A stretch of DNA of 47,361 nucleotides from Flavobacteriales bacterium (GCA_013360395.1 JABWBQ010000021.1:1-47361); one strand, 5' to 3'. Positions 24,439 to 33,599 are shown, counted from the first letter of the stretch. Notes: generated by a model not told the origin, from the sequence alone. Made by a program: numbers and translations.

Positions 24439-25776
24439 ATGGCTACGTGGCTGACCTCCTGGGATCCCGAGAACAAGGCGCAGTGGGAACAGAGCGGCGA
24501 ACGCCTGGCCTGGCGCACGCTCACCATCACCACCATCGCGCTGACGCTCTCCTTCGCCACCTGGTTCATGATGAGCGCCATCGTGACCAAGCTGCCCGGC
24601 ATCGGGTTCAAGTTCACCACGGACCAGCTGTTCTGGCTGGCGGCCATGCCGGGCCTGGCCGGCGGCACCCTGCGCATCGTGCACACCTTCCTGATCCCCA
24701 TCTACGGCACGCGCCACACGGTCACCTATTCCACGCTCATCAAGCTGATCCCCTGCATCGGCATCGGCCTGGCCGTGATGGACCCCACCACGCCCTTCTG
24801 GGTGTTCATGGTGCTGGCGCTCACGGCCGGCTTCGGAGCGGGCGACTTCAGCAGCTACATGCCCAGCACGAACCTGTTCTTCCCGAAACGGCTGAAGGGT
24901 GCGGCCCTGGGCATCCAGGCGGGCATCGGCAACTTCGGCGTGAGCCTGGCCCAGTTCATGACGCCGGCCCTGCTCGGTGTCGCCCTCTTCGGCACGCCGC
25001 AGGAATGGACCGCGCCCGGTCCCGGAGGCACCCCGGGCACCACGTGGATCTACCTGCAAAGCGCGGCCCTCTGGTACGTGCCGTTGCTGCTCATCATGAC
25101 CGGGGTATGCTGGTGGGGCCTGCGCAGCGTGCCCATCAAGGCGAGCTTCCGCGAACAACTCGACATCTTCAAGGAGCGGCACACCTGGTACTGCACCATC
25201 ACCTACGTGATGACCTTCGGCACCTTCGCCGGGCTTTCCGCCGCCTTCCCCATGATGATGAAGGCGCTTTACGGCAACTTCCCCGGCGCACCGGACCCAC
25301 TGCAATATGCGTTCTACGGCCCCCTGATCGGGTCGGCCAGCCGGGTGCTCTTCGGCTTCGTGGCCGACCGCACCGGCGGTGGCGTGCTCACCACGGTCAC
25401 CGGCCTGGGCCTGCTCGCCGGCTCCGCCATCATGCTGTTCACCGGATCGCTGGCCCCCACGTCCATGGACCAGTTCCCGGTGTTCGTGGCCGGCATGCTG
25501 GGCATGTTCCTGTTCGCCGGCATCGGCAACGCCGCCACCTTCCGGCAGTTCCCCATCATCTTCGGGCACAACCCGCGCCAGGCGGCCGGCGTGATCGGTT
25601 GGACGGCGGCCGTGGCGGCTTACGGCCCCTTCATCTTCTCCATGCTCATCGGCGCGGTGATCGGCGCCACGGGCAACGCCAACGGCTTCTTCGTGGGCTT
25701 GATCGTGTTCCTGGTGCTCGCCACCTGGATCAACTGGAACTTCTACCACCGCAAGGGTTGCGCGCGCCCGTGTTGA
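24439..25776 (+). CDS. narK2: Nitrate/nitrite transporter NarK2 (MFS, NNP family)
   Basis: 445 residues, inner-membrane, probably nitrate/nitrite antiport. The start at 24439 gives MATWLTSWDPENKAQWE, the usual NarK2 opening. Both nitrate signatures are present: GFGAGDFSSYMPSTNLFFPKRLKGAALGIQAGIGNFGVSLAQF (helix 5) and GIGNAATFRQFPIIFGHNPRQAAGVIGWTAAVAAYGPF (helix 11). It lacks the insert found in NarK1. The narK1-narK2 pair, fused in some proteobacteria, is separate here. Exchange of nitrite for nitrate would avoid nitrite accumulation, since no nitrite reductase gene is seen in the window. Confidence 0.93.
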   Translation: MATWLTSWDPENKAQWEQSGERLAWRTLTITTIALTLSFATWFMMSAIVTKLPGIGFKFTTDQLFWLAAMPGLAGGTLRIVHTFLIPIYGTRHTVTYSTLIKLIPCIGIGLAVMDPTTPFWVFMVLALTAGFGAGDFSSYMPSTNLFFPKRLKGAALGIQAGIGNFGVSLAQFMTPALLGVALFGTPQEWTAPGPGGTPGTTWIYLQSAALWYVPLLLIMTGVCWWGLRSVPIKASFREQLDIFKERHTWYCTITYVMTFGTFAGLSAAFPMMMKALYGNFPGAPDPLQYAFYGPLIGSASRVLFGFVADRTGGGVLTTVTGLGLLAGSAIMLFTGSLAPTSMDQFPVFVAGMLGMFLFAGIGNAATFRQFPIIFGHNPRQAAGVIGWTAAVAAYGPFIFSMLIGAVIGATGNANGFFVGLIVFLVLATWINWNFYHRKGCARPC

Positions 25777-25788
25777 ACCCCCACGGTC

Positions 25789-27207
25789 ATGCTGAACAGC
25801 GCCCTCCCTCCCTGCGGCCAACGGCACTCGCTCCCACACCGCGCGACGCACGGATATGCCGCTGACACTCCGCGAACCTTCCTCCGCGGTGCGTCCCTGC
25901 GCCACACCCACCTCCTGGCGCTGCTGCTGCTGTTGCTCCCTGCCGGTCTTCCCGCGCAATTCTCCGTGGGCGGCCAGCTGATGCAGCGCAGTGAATACCG
26001 CAACGGCTATGGAAAACTGATCGCACGGAGCGCGGAACCTGCGGTGCAGATCGGCCATCGCGCCCGCGTCCATGTACGCTACGACCACGCGAAAGCGCGC
26101 TTCCACGTCAGTGTCCAGGATGCGCGCCCGTGGGGGGCCTCCGTGCAGACCAACACCGTGGAACCCTATTTCTCCCTGTACGAGGCCTGGGCGGAACTGA
26201 CGCTGGGCCCCAGCTGGAGCGTGAAACTCGGGCGGCAGGAACTGACCTACGACGACGCCCGCTTCCTGGGCAACGTGGACTGGTCCCTGGCCGGAAGCTC
26301 CCACGACTTCGCCCTGCTACGCTTCGAGAGGAAGGGCACCAAGGTGCATGCGGGCGGCGGTTACAATGTGGGCGCCGAAAGCCTGACGGAACAGCCGTAC
26401 ACCGTGGGCAACCGGTACAAGGCCGCGCAGTTCCTGCGTGTGGAGCAGCGCCTGGGCGGCTTCACCGGCAGCGCCATGCTCTGGGCCAACGGACTGCAGC
26501 AGCTCCACACGGACACCGCCGGCAACGTCACGGGTCGCACCATGCGGTACACCTATACGTTCGGCCTGCCCACGCTGCGGTATGTGCGTGGTCGTGTCAC
26601 CACGTCCGCCTTTCTCTACCTGCAGCTGGGGCAGGACCGGACCGGCCGCACCGTCCAGGGCCATGATGCCGGCGCCTGGGTGACCTACGCCCTACCTCTG
26701 GACACCGCGCGCGGCTCGGGCTTCCGCTTCACCGTGGGTGCCGAACTGCTCTCCGGCACGGCGCAGGATGCCACCGATGCGGTGAACCGCTCCTACGACC
26801 CGATCCACAGCACCAAACACGCCTGGAACGGCTACATGGACCACTTCTACACGGGCGGTCGCTGGGCCAACAGCGTGGGCCTGTTCGATGCCCATGTGCG
26901 CCTGCGCTACGATGTCGGTCGGCGGACCTTCCTCTCCCTCAATGCCCATGAGTTCCACGCCGCAGCCGCGGTGCTGCGGAACGGCGCACCGATGGACCGC
27001 CGGCTGGGCACGGAGCTCGACCTCACGGTGGGCCACCTGCTGAACGAGGTGGTGTCCCTGCAACTGGGCTATTCCCACATGCTGCCGACCGCCACGCTGG
27101 AGCACCTGGAAGGTGTGACCGACCCGGCGGCGATGCAGCACTGGGGTTACCTCGCCATCCTGTACCGCCCGGGCATGAAGGACCGCTTCACCGGCCTGCG
27201 CTTCTGA
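25789..27207 (+). CDS. Alginate-export-type outer-membrane porin
   Basis: 472 residues by the only in-frame ATG, which gives an odd 36-residue stretch before a clear signal sequence (LRHTHLLALLLLLLPAGLPAQ). The true start may be a rarer codon nearer that point. The mature part reads as an alginate-export (AlgE-like) beta-barrel: SVGGQLMQRSEYRNGYG, HRARVHVRYDHAKARFHVSVQDARPWG, AWAELTLGPSWSVKLGRQELTYDDARFLGNVDW, ending in an outer-membrane strand (AILYRPGMKDRFTGLRF, terminal Phe). It starts 12 bases after narK2, so it is probably the outer-membrane pore for nitrate or another anion in this operon. Substrate is inferred from position only. Confidence 0.7.
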   Translation: MLNSALPPCGQRHSLPHRATHGYAADTPRTFLRGASLRHTHLLALLLLLLPAGLPAQFSVGGQLMQRSEYRNGYGKLIARSAEPAVQIGHRARVHVRYDHAKARFHVSVQDARPWGASVQTNTVEPYFSLYEAWAELTLGPSWSVKLGRQELTYDDARFLGNVDWSLAGSSHDFALLRFERKGTKVHAGGGYNVGAESLTEQPYTVGNRYKAAQFLRVEQRLGGFTGSAMLWANGLQQLHTDTAGNVTGRTMRYTYTFGLPTLRYVRGRVTTSAFLYLQLGQDRTGRTVQGHDAGAWVTYALPLDTARGSGFRFTVGAELLSGTAQDATDAVNRSYDPIHSTKHAWNGYMDHFYTGGRWANSVGLFDAHVRLRYDVGRRTFLSLNAHEFHAAAAVLRNGAPMDRRLGTELDLTVGHLLNEVVSLQLGYSHMLPTATLEHLEGVTDPAAMQHWGYLAILYRPGMKDRFTGLRF

Positions 27208-27227
27208 GCGGCGGGTGCCGGCCCGCG

Positions 27228-28946
27228 TTACTCCACCATCACCTTCCCGGTCCACGCACGAGCGCCATCGCTCAGGCGCACGATGTACGGGCCCGCCGGG
27301 AGCGCGGTGGCATCGACCACCGTGCTGTGGCCGGTGGTGCGTTGCTCCAGGACCGCATCCCCCAGGGCGTTGGCAAGCACGAAGGATGCACCCGGCAGGC
27401 GCGGATGGTCCACGGTGAAGGCTCCCATCGCCGGGTTGGGATGCACACGCAGCGCGAAGCCGTCCCCGTCCAACTCACCGATGCCGATGCCGGTGATGGT
27501 GAACACCGCGGACATGTAGGTGCAGCCCAGGTCATCGGTCACCTCCACGCTGTAGCCGCCGTTGCCGATGGGTGCCAGCACGGTGTCCGTCTCCCCGGCG
27601 AGCGGTGCGCCATCCAAGTACCATTGGAAGCTGATCCCGCCCGTGGTGTGCAACAGCAGGGTGTCGCCCGAGATGTGCGGCACGTTCAACTGTGTGCTGT
27701 AGCGTTGCATCCACTGGTCGGTGTTCCACCCGCCGAACAGCAGGCGATCGTTCGGCAGCTCCACCACATCGATCAGCTGGTCGCTGCCGGGGATCAGGTC
27801 GACGGACAGGTAGCCCCCGTTGCCGAACGATGCGTCCATGCTCCCGTCCGACAGCAGGCGTACCGCGAAGCCGAAGCCGGTGCCATCGTCGCTGCCGAGG
27901 ACGAGGTAGCCGCCATCCGCCATCAGGCGCAGCCCCCTGCAGTTCTTGGTGGATCCGGTGATGGTCACATGCCCGTTGGTGCCGAAGGTGCCGTCGGGTG
28001 CCCCGGAAGGAGTGAGCCGCACCAGTTCGATGCCGTCCGCGTTCGGCTCGCGTGTGCAGGCCATCACCAGGCGGTCGTCCAGGTCCTTCACCAGTACGTT
28101 CCGTAGGGTAAGCCCGCCGAGAGGCACCGTATCAACGAAAACGCCGGCATTGCCGAAGGCGGGGTTCAGCGCACCGGTGGAGTCGAAGCCCACGGCGATG
28201 AAATGCGCGATGTTCCCCCCGACCAGGTAGCGCCCGGCGACCACGACATCCCCGTTCTGGAAGGTGCTCGCATAACATTCCCGCATGAAGCTCGCGGCCA
28301 CGTCATGCCGCACGATGCCATCCCCGCCGAAGGTGCTGTCCAGGGAACCGTCGGGCATGAAGCGCATGGCCCCGAGGCCGATGCCGCCGAAGGCGTACTC
28401 GCCCCCGCACAGGATGCGGCCGTCGGGCATCCGCTCGACGCTGTAAAAGGCGCCGCGCTCGCCGGGTGCGAACCGGCGTGCGTGGGTCCCTGTATCTGCG
28501 AAGGTGGTGTCCGGGCTGCCGCTCGCCAGGTAACGCGCCACGAACGGCGTCTGCGACGACGAGCTGTTGTCCGGTGCCTGCACCCCTGCCGCGAGGAACT
28601 TGCCATCGGGCTGCAGTGCAAAGGCATGGCCCATGTTGCGCACGTCGAAATGATGGTGCACGATGCCATCGGTCCCGAAGGTGCTGTCGATGCGGCCGCA
28701 CGGGTCGAACCGCACCATGATGTTGAATGCCCCGGTGCCGCCTGCACCAAAGTCCCACCCGCCGAGAACGATCTTCCCGTCGGGCTGCATCATGAAGTTG
28801 GAGAAGGTCTCCATCCCGCCGGCGTTCGCCGAGAGCCTGGAATCCGTGCCGAAGAGGGAGTCAGGGAACAGGTTCTGTGCCGTCGCGGGCACGGTCACCA
28901 GTGCGACGAGCAGGGTGGCCAAGCGGAAGGTTCCCATGACTTTCAT
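27228..28946 (-). CDS. Secreted T9SS protein with delta-60 (beta-propeller-like) repeats
   Basis: 572 residues. The start at 28946 (MKVMGTFRLATLLVALVTVPATAQ) gives a signal peptide; an ATG at 28937 is equally possible. Residues ~35-420 contain seven or so repeats of the 'QPDGKIVLGG...VRFDPCGRIDSTFGTDGIV' type, the delta-60 repeat of Bacteroidota surface proteins. A PKD/Ig-like segment follows (GGISFQWYLDGAPLAGETDTVLAP). The C-terminus is a T9SS sorting domain (HPNPAMGAFTVDHPRLPG ... LPAGPYIVRLSDG ... KVMVE). It is a surface or secreted protein of unknown role. It converges on the porin gene with 20 bases between. Confidence 0.85.
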   Translation of the reverse strand: MKVMGTFRLATLLVALVTVPATAQNLFPDSLFGTDSRLSANAGGMETFSNFMMQPDGKIVLGGWDFGAGGTGAFNIMVRFDPCGRIDSTFGTDGIVHHHFDVRNMGHAFALQPDGKFLAAGVQAPDNSSSSQTPFVARYLASGSPDTTFADTGTHARRFAPGERGAFYSVERMPDGRILCGGEYAFGGIGLGAMRFMPDGSLDSTFGGDGIVRHDVAASFMRECYASTFQNGDVVVAGRYLVGGNIAHFIAVGFDSTGALNPAFGNAGVFVDTVPLGGLTLRNVLVKDLDDRLVMACTREPNADGIELVRLTPSGAPDGTFGTNGHVTITGSTKNCRGLRLMADGGYLVLGSDDGTGFGFAVRLLSDGSMDASFGNGGYLSVDLIPGSDQLIDVVELPNDRLLFGGWNTDQWMQRYSTQLNVPHISGDTLLLHTTGGISFQWYLDGAPLAGETDTVLAPIGNGGYSVEVTDDLGCTYMSAVFTITGIGIGELDGDGFALRVHPNPAMGAFTVDHPRLPGASFVLANALGDAVLEQRTTGHSTVVDATALPAGPYIVRLSDGARAWTGKVMVE

Positions 28947-29089
28947 CTTGAGGTATTCGTACCAGCAGCAGATGACACCGTGCCGACCGTTCCGGCCCAG
29001 GCGCCCTTGCCGTCGATCCTCATCCGCGCACGAACACACGCGAACCGCGCCCTGTGCGTGAAGGTGAGTCCTCGGATCGTAGGCGTACA

Positions 29090-29133
29090 ATGACAAACAT
29101 CAACCAGTCCCGGCGTGGGGAGGCGTAAAATTG
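29090..29133 (+). promoter_or_regulatory. CRP/FNR-like site and -7 box upstream of the hemerythrin gene
   Basis: ATGAC-AAAC-ATCAA at 29090-29103 (9 of 10 half-site bases), 22 bases, then TAAAATTG (29126-29133), a TAnnTTTG-like box about 105 bases before the hemerythrin start. A second near-match, TTGAT-GCCG-GTCAT (29131-29144), overlaps the box and might act as a blocking site. Confidence 0.5.
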
Positions 29134-29237
29134 ATGCCGGTCATACTCGGATGCCGGACCGGGCCACAGCTTCGCCGCCGCCACCTCCAAGGAAGGCCGT
29201 ACTTTCATCACCGCAATGACATTTCAGCCATAACGCC

Positions 29238-29945
29238 ATGAAGATCATCGACCCCGCCACCGGCAAGCGCATCGACGGCCGGGGGGCCAGCGAGCTGGAC
29301 CTGAAGAAGTTGAAACACACCGACCCGCTGCAACGCGAGGTGGAGAAGGAGATCAACGCTTCGGAACACTCGCCCATGGACCCGCCGGACGCCTACGGTG
29401 GCCAGGTGATCGACGCGGTGGCCTACGAGGAGATGCCCGCCCTGCTGCAGCGCTACATGGACGAGCACCGCAAGGCCGAGGCGCAGATCCATGACTTCGA
29501 GCAGGCCATGGCCCGGTACAAGGAAGGGGGCTACAAGCTGGACCCGTCCATCAACGAGACCTTCCGCGCCTTCTTCACCTTCTTCGACGACAAGGTGCTG
29601 GACCACAACCGGCGCGAGGAGCGCCAGCTCTTCCCCCTGCTGCACCGGCGGCTGGTGGAGAGCGGCGAGCGCAGCACCGGCCCGGCGCCCACCACGGCCG
29701 TGGACCTGATGGAGGACGACCACGTGAAGTTCATCCAGCTCGGCGCCCTGGCCTTCAACCTGCTGGGCCTGGCCGCCCGCCTGCCCGACGACCGCTCGGC
29801 GATGTTCACCTACGACGCCGCCTTCGACGCCTCGCGCGAGCTCACCGAGGCGCTGCGCCTGCACATCCACCGCGAGGACAACATCCTGTTCCCGCTGGCC
29901 TGCAAGCTGATCGACCGCGCGGAGATGGACCACCTGGCCTCCTGA
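29238..29945 (+). CDS. Hemerythrin-domain protein
   Basis: 235 residues, soluble. A ~65-residue polar front (PATGKRIDGRGASELDLKKLKHTDPLQ) precedes a four-helix hemerythrin domain with the expected diiron ligands: MDEHRKAEAQIHDFE, DHNRREERQLFPLLHRRL, MEDDHVKFIQLG and LHIHREDNILFPLA. Such proteins bind O2 or NO, or handle iron-sulfur repair (Ric/YtfE-like). It precedes moaA by 11 bases, so both are likely cotranscribed. A plausible role is protecting Fe-S enzymes such as MoaA, NarH or benzoyl-CoA reductase from NO or O2 during nitrate respiration; this is inferred. Confidence 0.85.
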   Translation: MKIIDPATGKRIDGRGASELDLKKLKHTDPLQREVEKEINASEHSPMDPPDAYGGQVIDAVAYEEMPALLQRYMDEHRKAEAQIHDFEQAMARYKEGGYKLDPSINETFRAFFTFFDDKVLDHNRREERQLFPLLHRRLVESGERSTGPAPTTAVDLMEDDHVKFIQLGALAFNLLGLAARLPDDRSAMFTYDAAFDASRELTEALRLHIHREDNILFPLACKLIDRAEMDHLAS

Positions 29946-29956
29946 ACCGCACCGGC

Positions 29957-30964
29957 ATGGACGCCCCCGCCACCACGTTGACGGACACCTTCGGCCGGAG
30001 GCACGACTACCTGCGCATCTCCCTCACCGAGCGCTGCAACATGCGCTGCACCTACTGCATGCCCGAGGAGGGCATCCCACTGCGGCCCCGCGAGCAGTTC
30101 ATGCGCCAGCAGGAGGTGCTGGCCATCGCCGAAGTGTTCACCGGACTCGGCGTGCGCAAGGTGCGCCTCACCGGCGGCGAGCCCCTGGTACGCAACGATG
30201 CGGAGGCGATCGTCCGCGGGCTGGCGCGGCTCCCGGTGGAGCTGGCCATCACCACCAACGGCGTGCTGGTGGACCGCTTCATCCCCGCCTTCCACGCTGC
30301 GGGCCTGCGCAAGGTGAACGTGAGCCTGGACAGCCTGCGCCCCGAACGCGTGGCCGCCATCACGCGCCGGGACCACTACCAGCAGGTGATGGGCAACATC
30401 GAACTGCTGCACCGCGAGGGCTTCGACCTGAAGGTGAACGTGGTGCTGCTGCGCGGCGTGAACGACGACGAGATCGGCGACTTCGTGCAGTGGGGCGCGG
30501 ACCATGGCGTTCCCGTGCGCTTCATCGAGTTCATGCCCTTCGACGGCAACCGGTGGAACATGGAGCGCACCGTGCCCCAGGCGGAGGTGCTGCGCAAGCT
30601 GCGCGAGCGCTTCGGGGAGGACGCGCTGCAGACCGTCCCGGGCGAGGCGCACGACACCGCCCGCCACTACCGGCTGCGCGGCGCCACGGCCACCTTCGGC
30701 ATCATCGCCTCGGTGAGCAACCCCTTTTGCGACACCTGCAACCGCCTGCGCCTCACCGCCGACGGCAAGCTGAAGAACTGCCTCTTCGCCGGCGCCGAGA
30801 CCGACCTGCTCACCGCCCATCGCCGCGGCGAGGACATCGCGCCGCTGATCCTGCGCAGTGTGCTGCACAAGGCCCGCCGCCGTGGCGGCATGGAGGACCT
30901 GGAGCAGCTGAGCGACCCCGCGCAACACGGCGCCAACCGCGCCATGGTGGCCATCGGGGGGTGA
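29957..30964 (+). CDS. moaA: GTP 3',8-cyclase MoaA (radical SAM)
   Basis: 335 residues; first step of molybdenum cofactor synthesis, converting GTP to 3',8-cH2GTP for MoaC. Radical SAM cluster motif CNMRCTYC (about residues 28-35), the GGEPL SAM strand, NVSLDSL, the C-terminal cluster cysteines in CDTCNRLRLTADGKLKNCLFA, and the C-terminal Gly-Gly (AIGG) needed for catalysis. It is separated from the other moa genes (10.8-13.6 kb) and instead linked to the hemerythrin gene. Confidence 0.97.
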   Translation: MDAPATTLTDTFGRRHDYLRISLTERCNMRCTYCMPEEGIPLRPREQFMRQQEVLAIAEVFTGLGVRKVRLTGGEPLVRNDAEAIVRGLARLPVELAITTNGVLVDRFIPAFHAAGLRKVNVSLDSLRPERVAAITRRDHYQQVMGNIELLHREGFDLKVNVVLLRGVNDDEIGDFVQWGADHGVPVRFIEFMPFDGNRWNMERTVPQAEVLRKLRERFGEDALQTVPGEAHDTARHYRLRGATATFGIIASVSNPFCDTCNRLRLTADGKLKNCLFAGAETDLLTAHRRGEDIAPLILRSVLHKARRRGGMEDLEQLSDPAQHGANRAMVAIGG

Positions 30965-31050
30965 GGGTGGCGGCATGCCCGTCCAACCGGAAGGCGTTGC
31001 GCAACGCATACGTCGCCCGCAGCGTTCGCACGGGCCGGTTCGCGCTCGGT

Positions 31051-32505
31051 TCAGGACATCACCGCCAGCCGTTCCAACTGCTCCAGCAGCACATCGACCT
31101 GTTCGCGGTGGGTGCGGAAGGACAGCGCGGCGAAGCGCAGGGTGAACACGCCGTTCAGCACGGTGGTGGAGATGAACACGCGACCGTCCCGCTGGATGGT
31201 CTGCGCGATCCGTCGGTTGGCGATCTCCGCTTCCGCAGTGCCCGACCCCAGCCGGAAGTGGACCACCGACAGGTCCGGTGGCGGACCGACCTCGTAGCCC
31301 AGGGCCGACACGCGCTGGCGGAAATAGCGCGCAAGCCACAGTTTCTCCTCCAGGCAGGCGCGGAACGGGGCGAGGCCATGCAGTTTCAGCGGCAGCCAGA
31401 GCCGCAATCCCCGGAAGTGCTTGCTGAGCTCCGGCGACAGCTCGGCAGGTGAGGGCTCGTGCATGCGGTCGCGCGCATCCTGCATGTAATGCGCCTCGTA
31501 GCTGTTGGCCGCCCGCAGGTGCCGGATGTCCTTCACCAGCAAGACCCCGGTGCCGTAGGGCAGGAAGAGCCCCTTGTGCGGGTCCATCACCAGGGAATCC
31601 GCACGTGCGATGCCGGCCATCACCGCACGGCCGTGTTCGGTGAGCAGGAAGTAGCCCCCGTAGGCCGCGTCCACATGGAACCAGATCCCGAGCCCGGCGG
31701 CCACGTCGGCCAGCGCGTCCAGCGGGTCCACAGCCCCCACATCGGTGGATCCGGCGTTGGCGATGATCAGGAAGGGCCGCAACCCCGCCCGCTTGTCCGC
31801 GAGGGCCTGCTCGCGCAGCGCATCGGGGCGCATGCGGTGGCGCTCGTCCATGGGCACCTGCCGCACGATGCACTCGCCCAGCCCGGTGAGACGCAGGGCC
31901 TTGTGCAGGCTGTGGTGGGCCTGTTCGGTGAGGTACACCACGCCCCGGTCGAGGTCGCGCCCCTTGAGGTCCATGGCGGTGCGTGCCGTGGCGATGGCGG
32001 TGAGGTTGGCCATGCTGCCGCCGGAGAGCAGGCATCCGCCACAGCCTTCGGGATAGCCCACCAGCCGGCCGCTCCAGCGCACCAGCTCGTTCTCCATGCG
32101 CACGGCGCCGGGCGATGAATAGAAGACCCCGGCGTAACGGTTGGTGATGGCGGCCAGCAGATCGCCCCAGGCCGCGGCTTCCAAGCCACCCCCGGGGATG
32201 TAGCCCAGGTGGCCGCCCGAGGCGGGATTGAGGCCGGGCCCGTCCACCCGCTCCGCCAGGTGCTCCAGGAGCTCGTCGAGGTCGGTGCCGTGTTCCTCCG
32301 GTACGAACTGGCGGTCGGCACCGGTGCGCTCGTAGCCGTCCGCCTCATAGGCCTTGCGCTCCGCGAGCCCGTCGAGGAAACGATCCGCGTAGCCCTGCAC
32401 CCTTGTGAAAAGCGCCTTGCGCCGCTCCACCGGAAGCTCCAACGCCCGGCCGATCCGGCCATGACGCTCAAGCTGCTCCACGATATGGTCGATGTCCGGA
32501 TCCAT
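31051..32505 (-). CDS. PLP-dependent group II amino-acid decarboxylase
   Basis: 484 residues. Family blocks: NPASGGHLGYIPGGGLEAAAWGDLLAAITNRYAGVF, GGCLLSGGSMANLTAIATAR, the PLP-stacking histidine region (TEQAHHSLHKALRL), ANAGSTDVGAVDPL, HVDAAYGGYFLLT, and the Schiff-base lysine in SLVMDPHKGLFLPYGTG (about residue 300). It belongs to the aromatic-L-amino-acid/glutamate decarboxylase group; which amino acid it uses is not clear. Convergent with moaA, 86 bases apart. Its own promoter is visible (TACTTTGC, 32538-32545) without a CRP/FNR-like site, so it is probably outside the anaerobic regulon. Confidence 0.9.
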   Translation of the reverse strand: MDPDIDHIVEQLERHGRIGRALELPVERRKALFTRVQGYADRFLDGLAERKAYEADGYERTGADRQFVPEEHGTDLDELLEHLAERVDGPGLNPASGGHLGYIPGGGLEAAAWGDLLAAITNRYAGVFYSSPGAVRMENELVRWSGRLVGYPEGCGGCLLSGGSMANLTAIATARTAMDLKGRDLDRGVVYLTEQAHHSLHKALRLTGLGECIVRQVPMDERHRMRPDALREQALADKRAGLRPFLIIANAGSTDVGAVDPLDALADVAAGLGIWFHVDAAYGGYFLLTEHGRAVMAGIARADSLVMDPHKGLFLPYGTGVLLVKDIRHLRAANSYEAHYMQDARDRMHEPSPAELSPELSKHFRGLRLWLPLKLHGLAPFRACLEEKLWLARYFRQRVSALGYEVGPPPDLSVVHFRLGSGTAEAEIANRRIAQTIQRDGRVFISTTVLNGVFTLRFAALSFRTHREQVDVLLEQLERLAVMS

Positions 32506-32537
32506 GAACTACGCCGCCCTACCGCTGAACGGGACCG

Positions 32538-32545
32538 GCAAAGTA
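32538..32545 (-). promoter_or_regulatory. Bacteroidota -7 box of the decarboxylase gene
   Basis: TACTTTGC on the - strand, about 32 bases upstream of the decarboxylase start, matches TAnnTTTG-type boxes. The other ~230 bases up to 32777 hold no gene that I can support. Confidence 0.45.
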
Positions 32546-32777
32546 GCGAACCGATCGCGCAGCCACCGCTGGCATCTCCGCGGACACTGTCGGGCCCAAG
32601 CGATGCAGGACGAGGCATCCAGTGCGTTGGGCCCATGCATCACGACCGCTGCATTGGTCCGTTCGTACCCGCCCGCCCCGCAGGCCGGTTCAACGACGGA
32701 ACTGGACGAGCCAGCGCCCGGGTGGACCCGTGCGTCCGGATGTTCGGCGGATCACGAGGCCGTTGTAAACGCCCCCG

Positions 32778-33599
32778 CTACCCGTTCTCCCAGCGCGGCG
32801 GGCGCTTCTCCAGGAAGGCGGCGATGCCTTCGTTCGCATCGGCCGTGGCCATCAGCTGGTCCACGTACAGCTTCTCCAGCTGGGGCAGGAAGTTGGACAG
32901 CACATGGTTGAACTTCACGCGGGCGGCGCGCACGGCGAAGCGCAGGGACGAGGCGCTCTTGGGCAGGATGTGCTGCACGGTCCACGCGTCCACGGCGGCG
33001 TCGAGGGCGGCGCGGTCGGCGTGCACGGCATATACCAGGCCGATGTGCAGGGCCTCCTGCGCATCGATGCTGCGGCCGGTGAGCAGCAGTTCCCCGGCGC
33101 GCGCCAGGCCCACCTTCTCGGGCAGGATGATGGAGGCCGGCGGCGGGAACACGCCCAGCACGACCTCGGGCTGGCCCAGCTTCGCATCGGCCGCGGCGAA
33201 AAGCACGTCGCACATAAGCGCCAGTTCCAGGCCGCCGCCCAGGCACTGACCGCTGATCTTCGCCACGGTGGGGATGGCCAGGTCGCGCAGCGTGAGGAAC
33301 AGGCCGTGGAAGGCGCGGAGCATGGCGGGTGCCGCGTCGCGCTGATGCTCCTCCACGCTGGCACCGAAGCTGAAGTGCCGGCCCGCGCCCTCGAAGCAGA
33401 TCAGCTTCAGGGAGGCCGCCGTCGCGAAGCCGTCGAGCACTTCCTGCAGCTGCTCCATCATCCGATGGTCCAGCACGTTGCCCTTGCCGTCGTCCAGGGT
33501 GATGCGCGCCACCTGGCCGCCGTGGGTCCAGGCCAGCTTCACCTTGCCCAGGTCGCGGTCCTGTGGCGTGGTCTGCGCTGCGGGTGTGGTGGTGCTCAT
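32778..33599 (-). CDS. dch: Cyclohexa-1,5-diene-1-carbonyl-CoA hydratase (dienoyl-CoA hydratase)
   Basis: 273 residues, crotonase fold. The start at 33599 overlaps the oah stop by 4 bases. Features: VARITLDDGKGNVLDHRMMEQL, the oxyanion-hole segments FGASVEEH and ISGQCLGGGLELALMCDVLFAA, and LGQPEVVLGVFPPPASIILPEKVG, a proline-rich stretch seen in dienoyl-CoA hydratases of the benzoyl-CoA pathway. It would hydrate the dienoyl-CoA product of benzoyl-CoA reductase to 6-hydroxycyclohex-1-ene-1-carbonyl-CoA. The assignment rests on family look and on position with had and oah; a general enoyl-CoA hydratase is the alternative. Last gene of the cluster. Confidence 0.85.
   Translation of the reverse strand: MSTTTPAAQTTPQDRDLGKVKLAWTHGGQVARITLDDGKGNVLDHRMMEQLQEVLDGFATAASLKLICFEGAGRHFSFGASVEEHQRDAAPAMLRAFHGLFLTLRDLAIPTVAKISGQCLGGGLELALMCDVLFAAADAKLGQPEVVLGVFPPPASIILPEKVGLARAGELLLTGRSIDAQEALHIGLVYAVHADRAALDAAVDAWTVQHILPKSASSLRFAVRAARVKFNHVLSNFLPQLEKLYVDQLMATADANEGIAAFLEKRPPRWENG

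Noticed and set aside
24265-26304. A 679-codon leftward frame opposite narK2 and the porin
   Set aside because: His/Glu/Gly-rich shadow composition; crosses two good rightward genes.
29131-29144. TTGAT-GCCG-GTCAT as an activator site for hemerythrin
   Set aside because: Only 9/10 match and no -7 box at 21-22 bp; the copy at 29090 fits the geometry, so this one is at most a secondary site.
30994-31007. GCGTTGC-GCAACGC palindrome after moaA as a terminator
   Set aside because: No loop and no T-run; stem is only 7 bp. Could be chance in this GC-rich gap.
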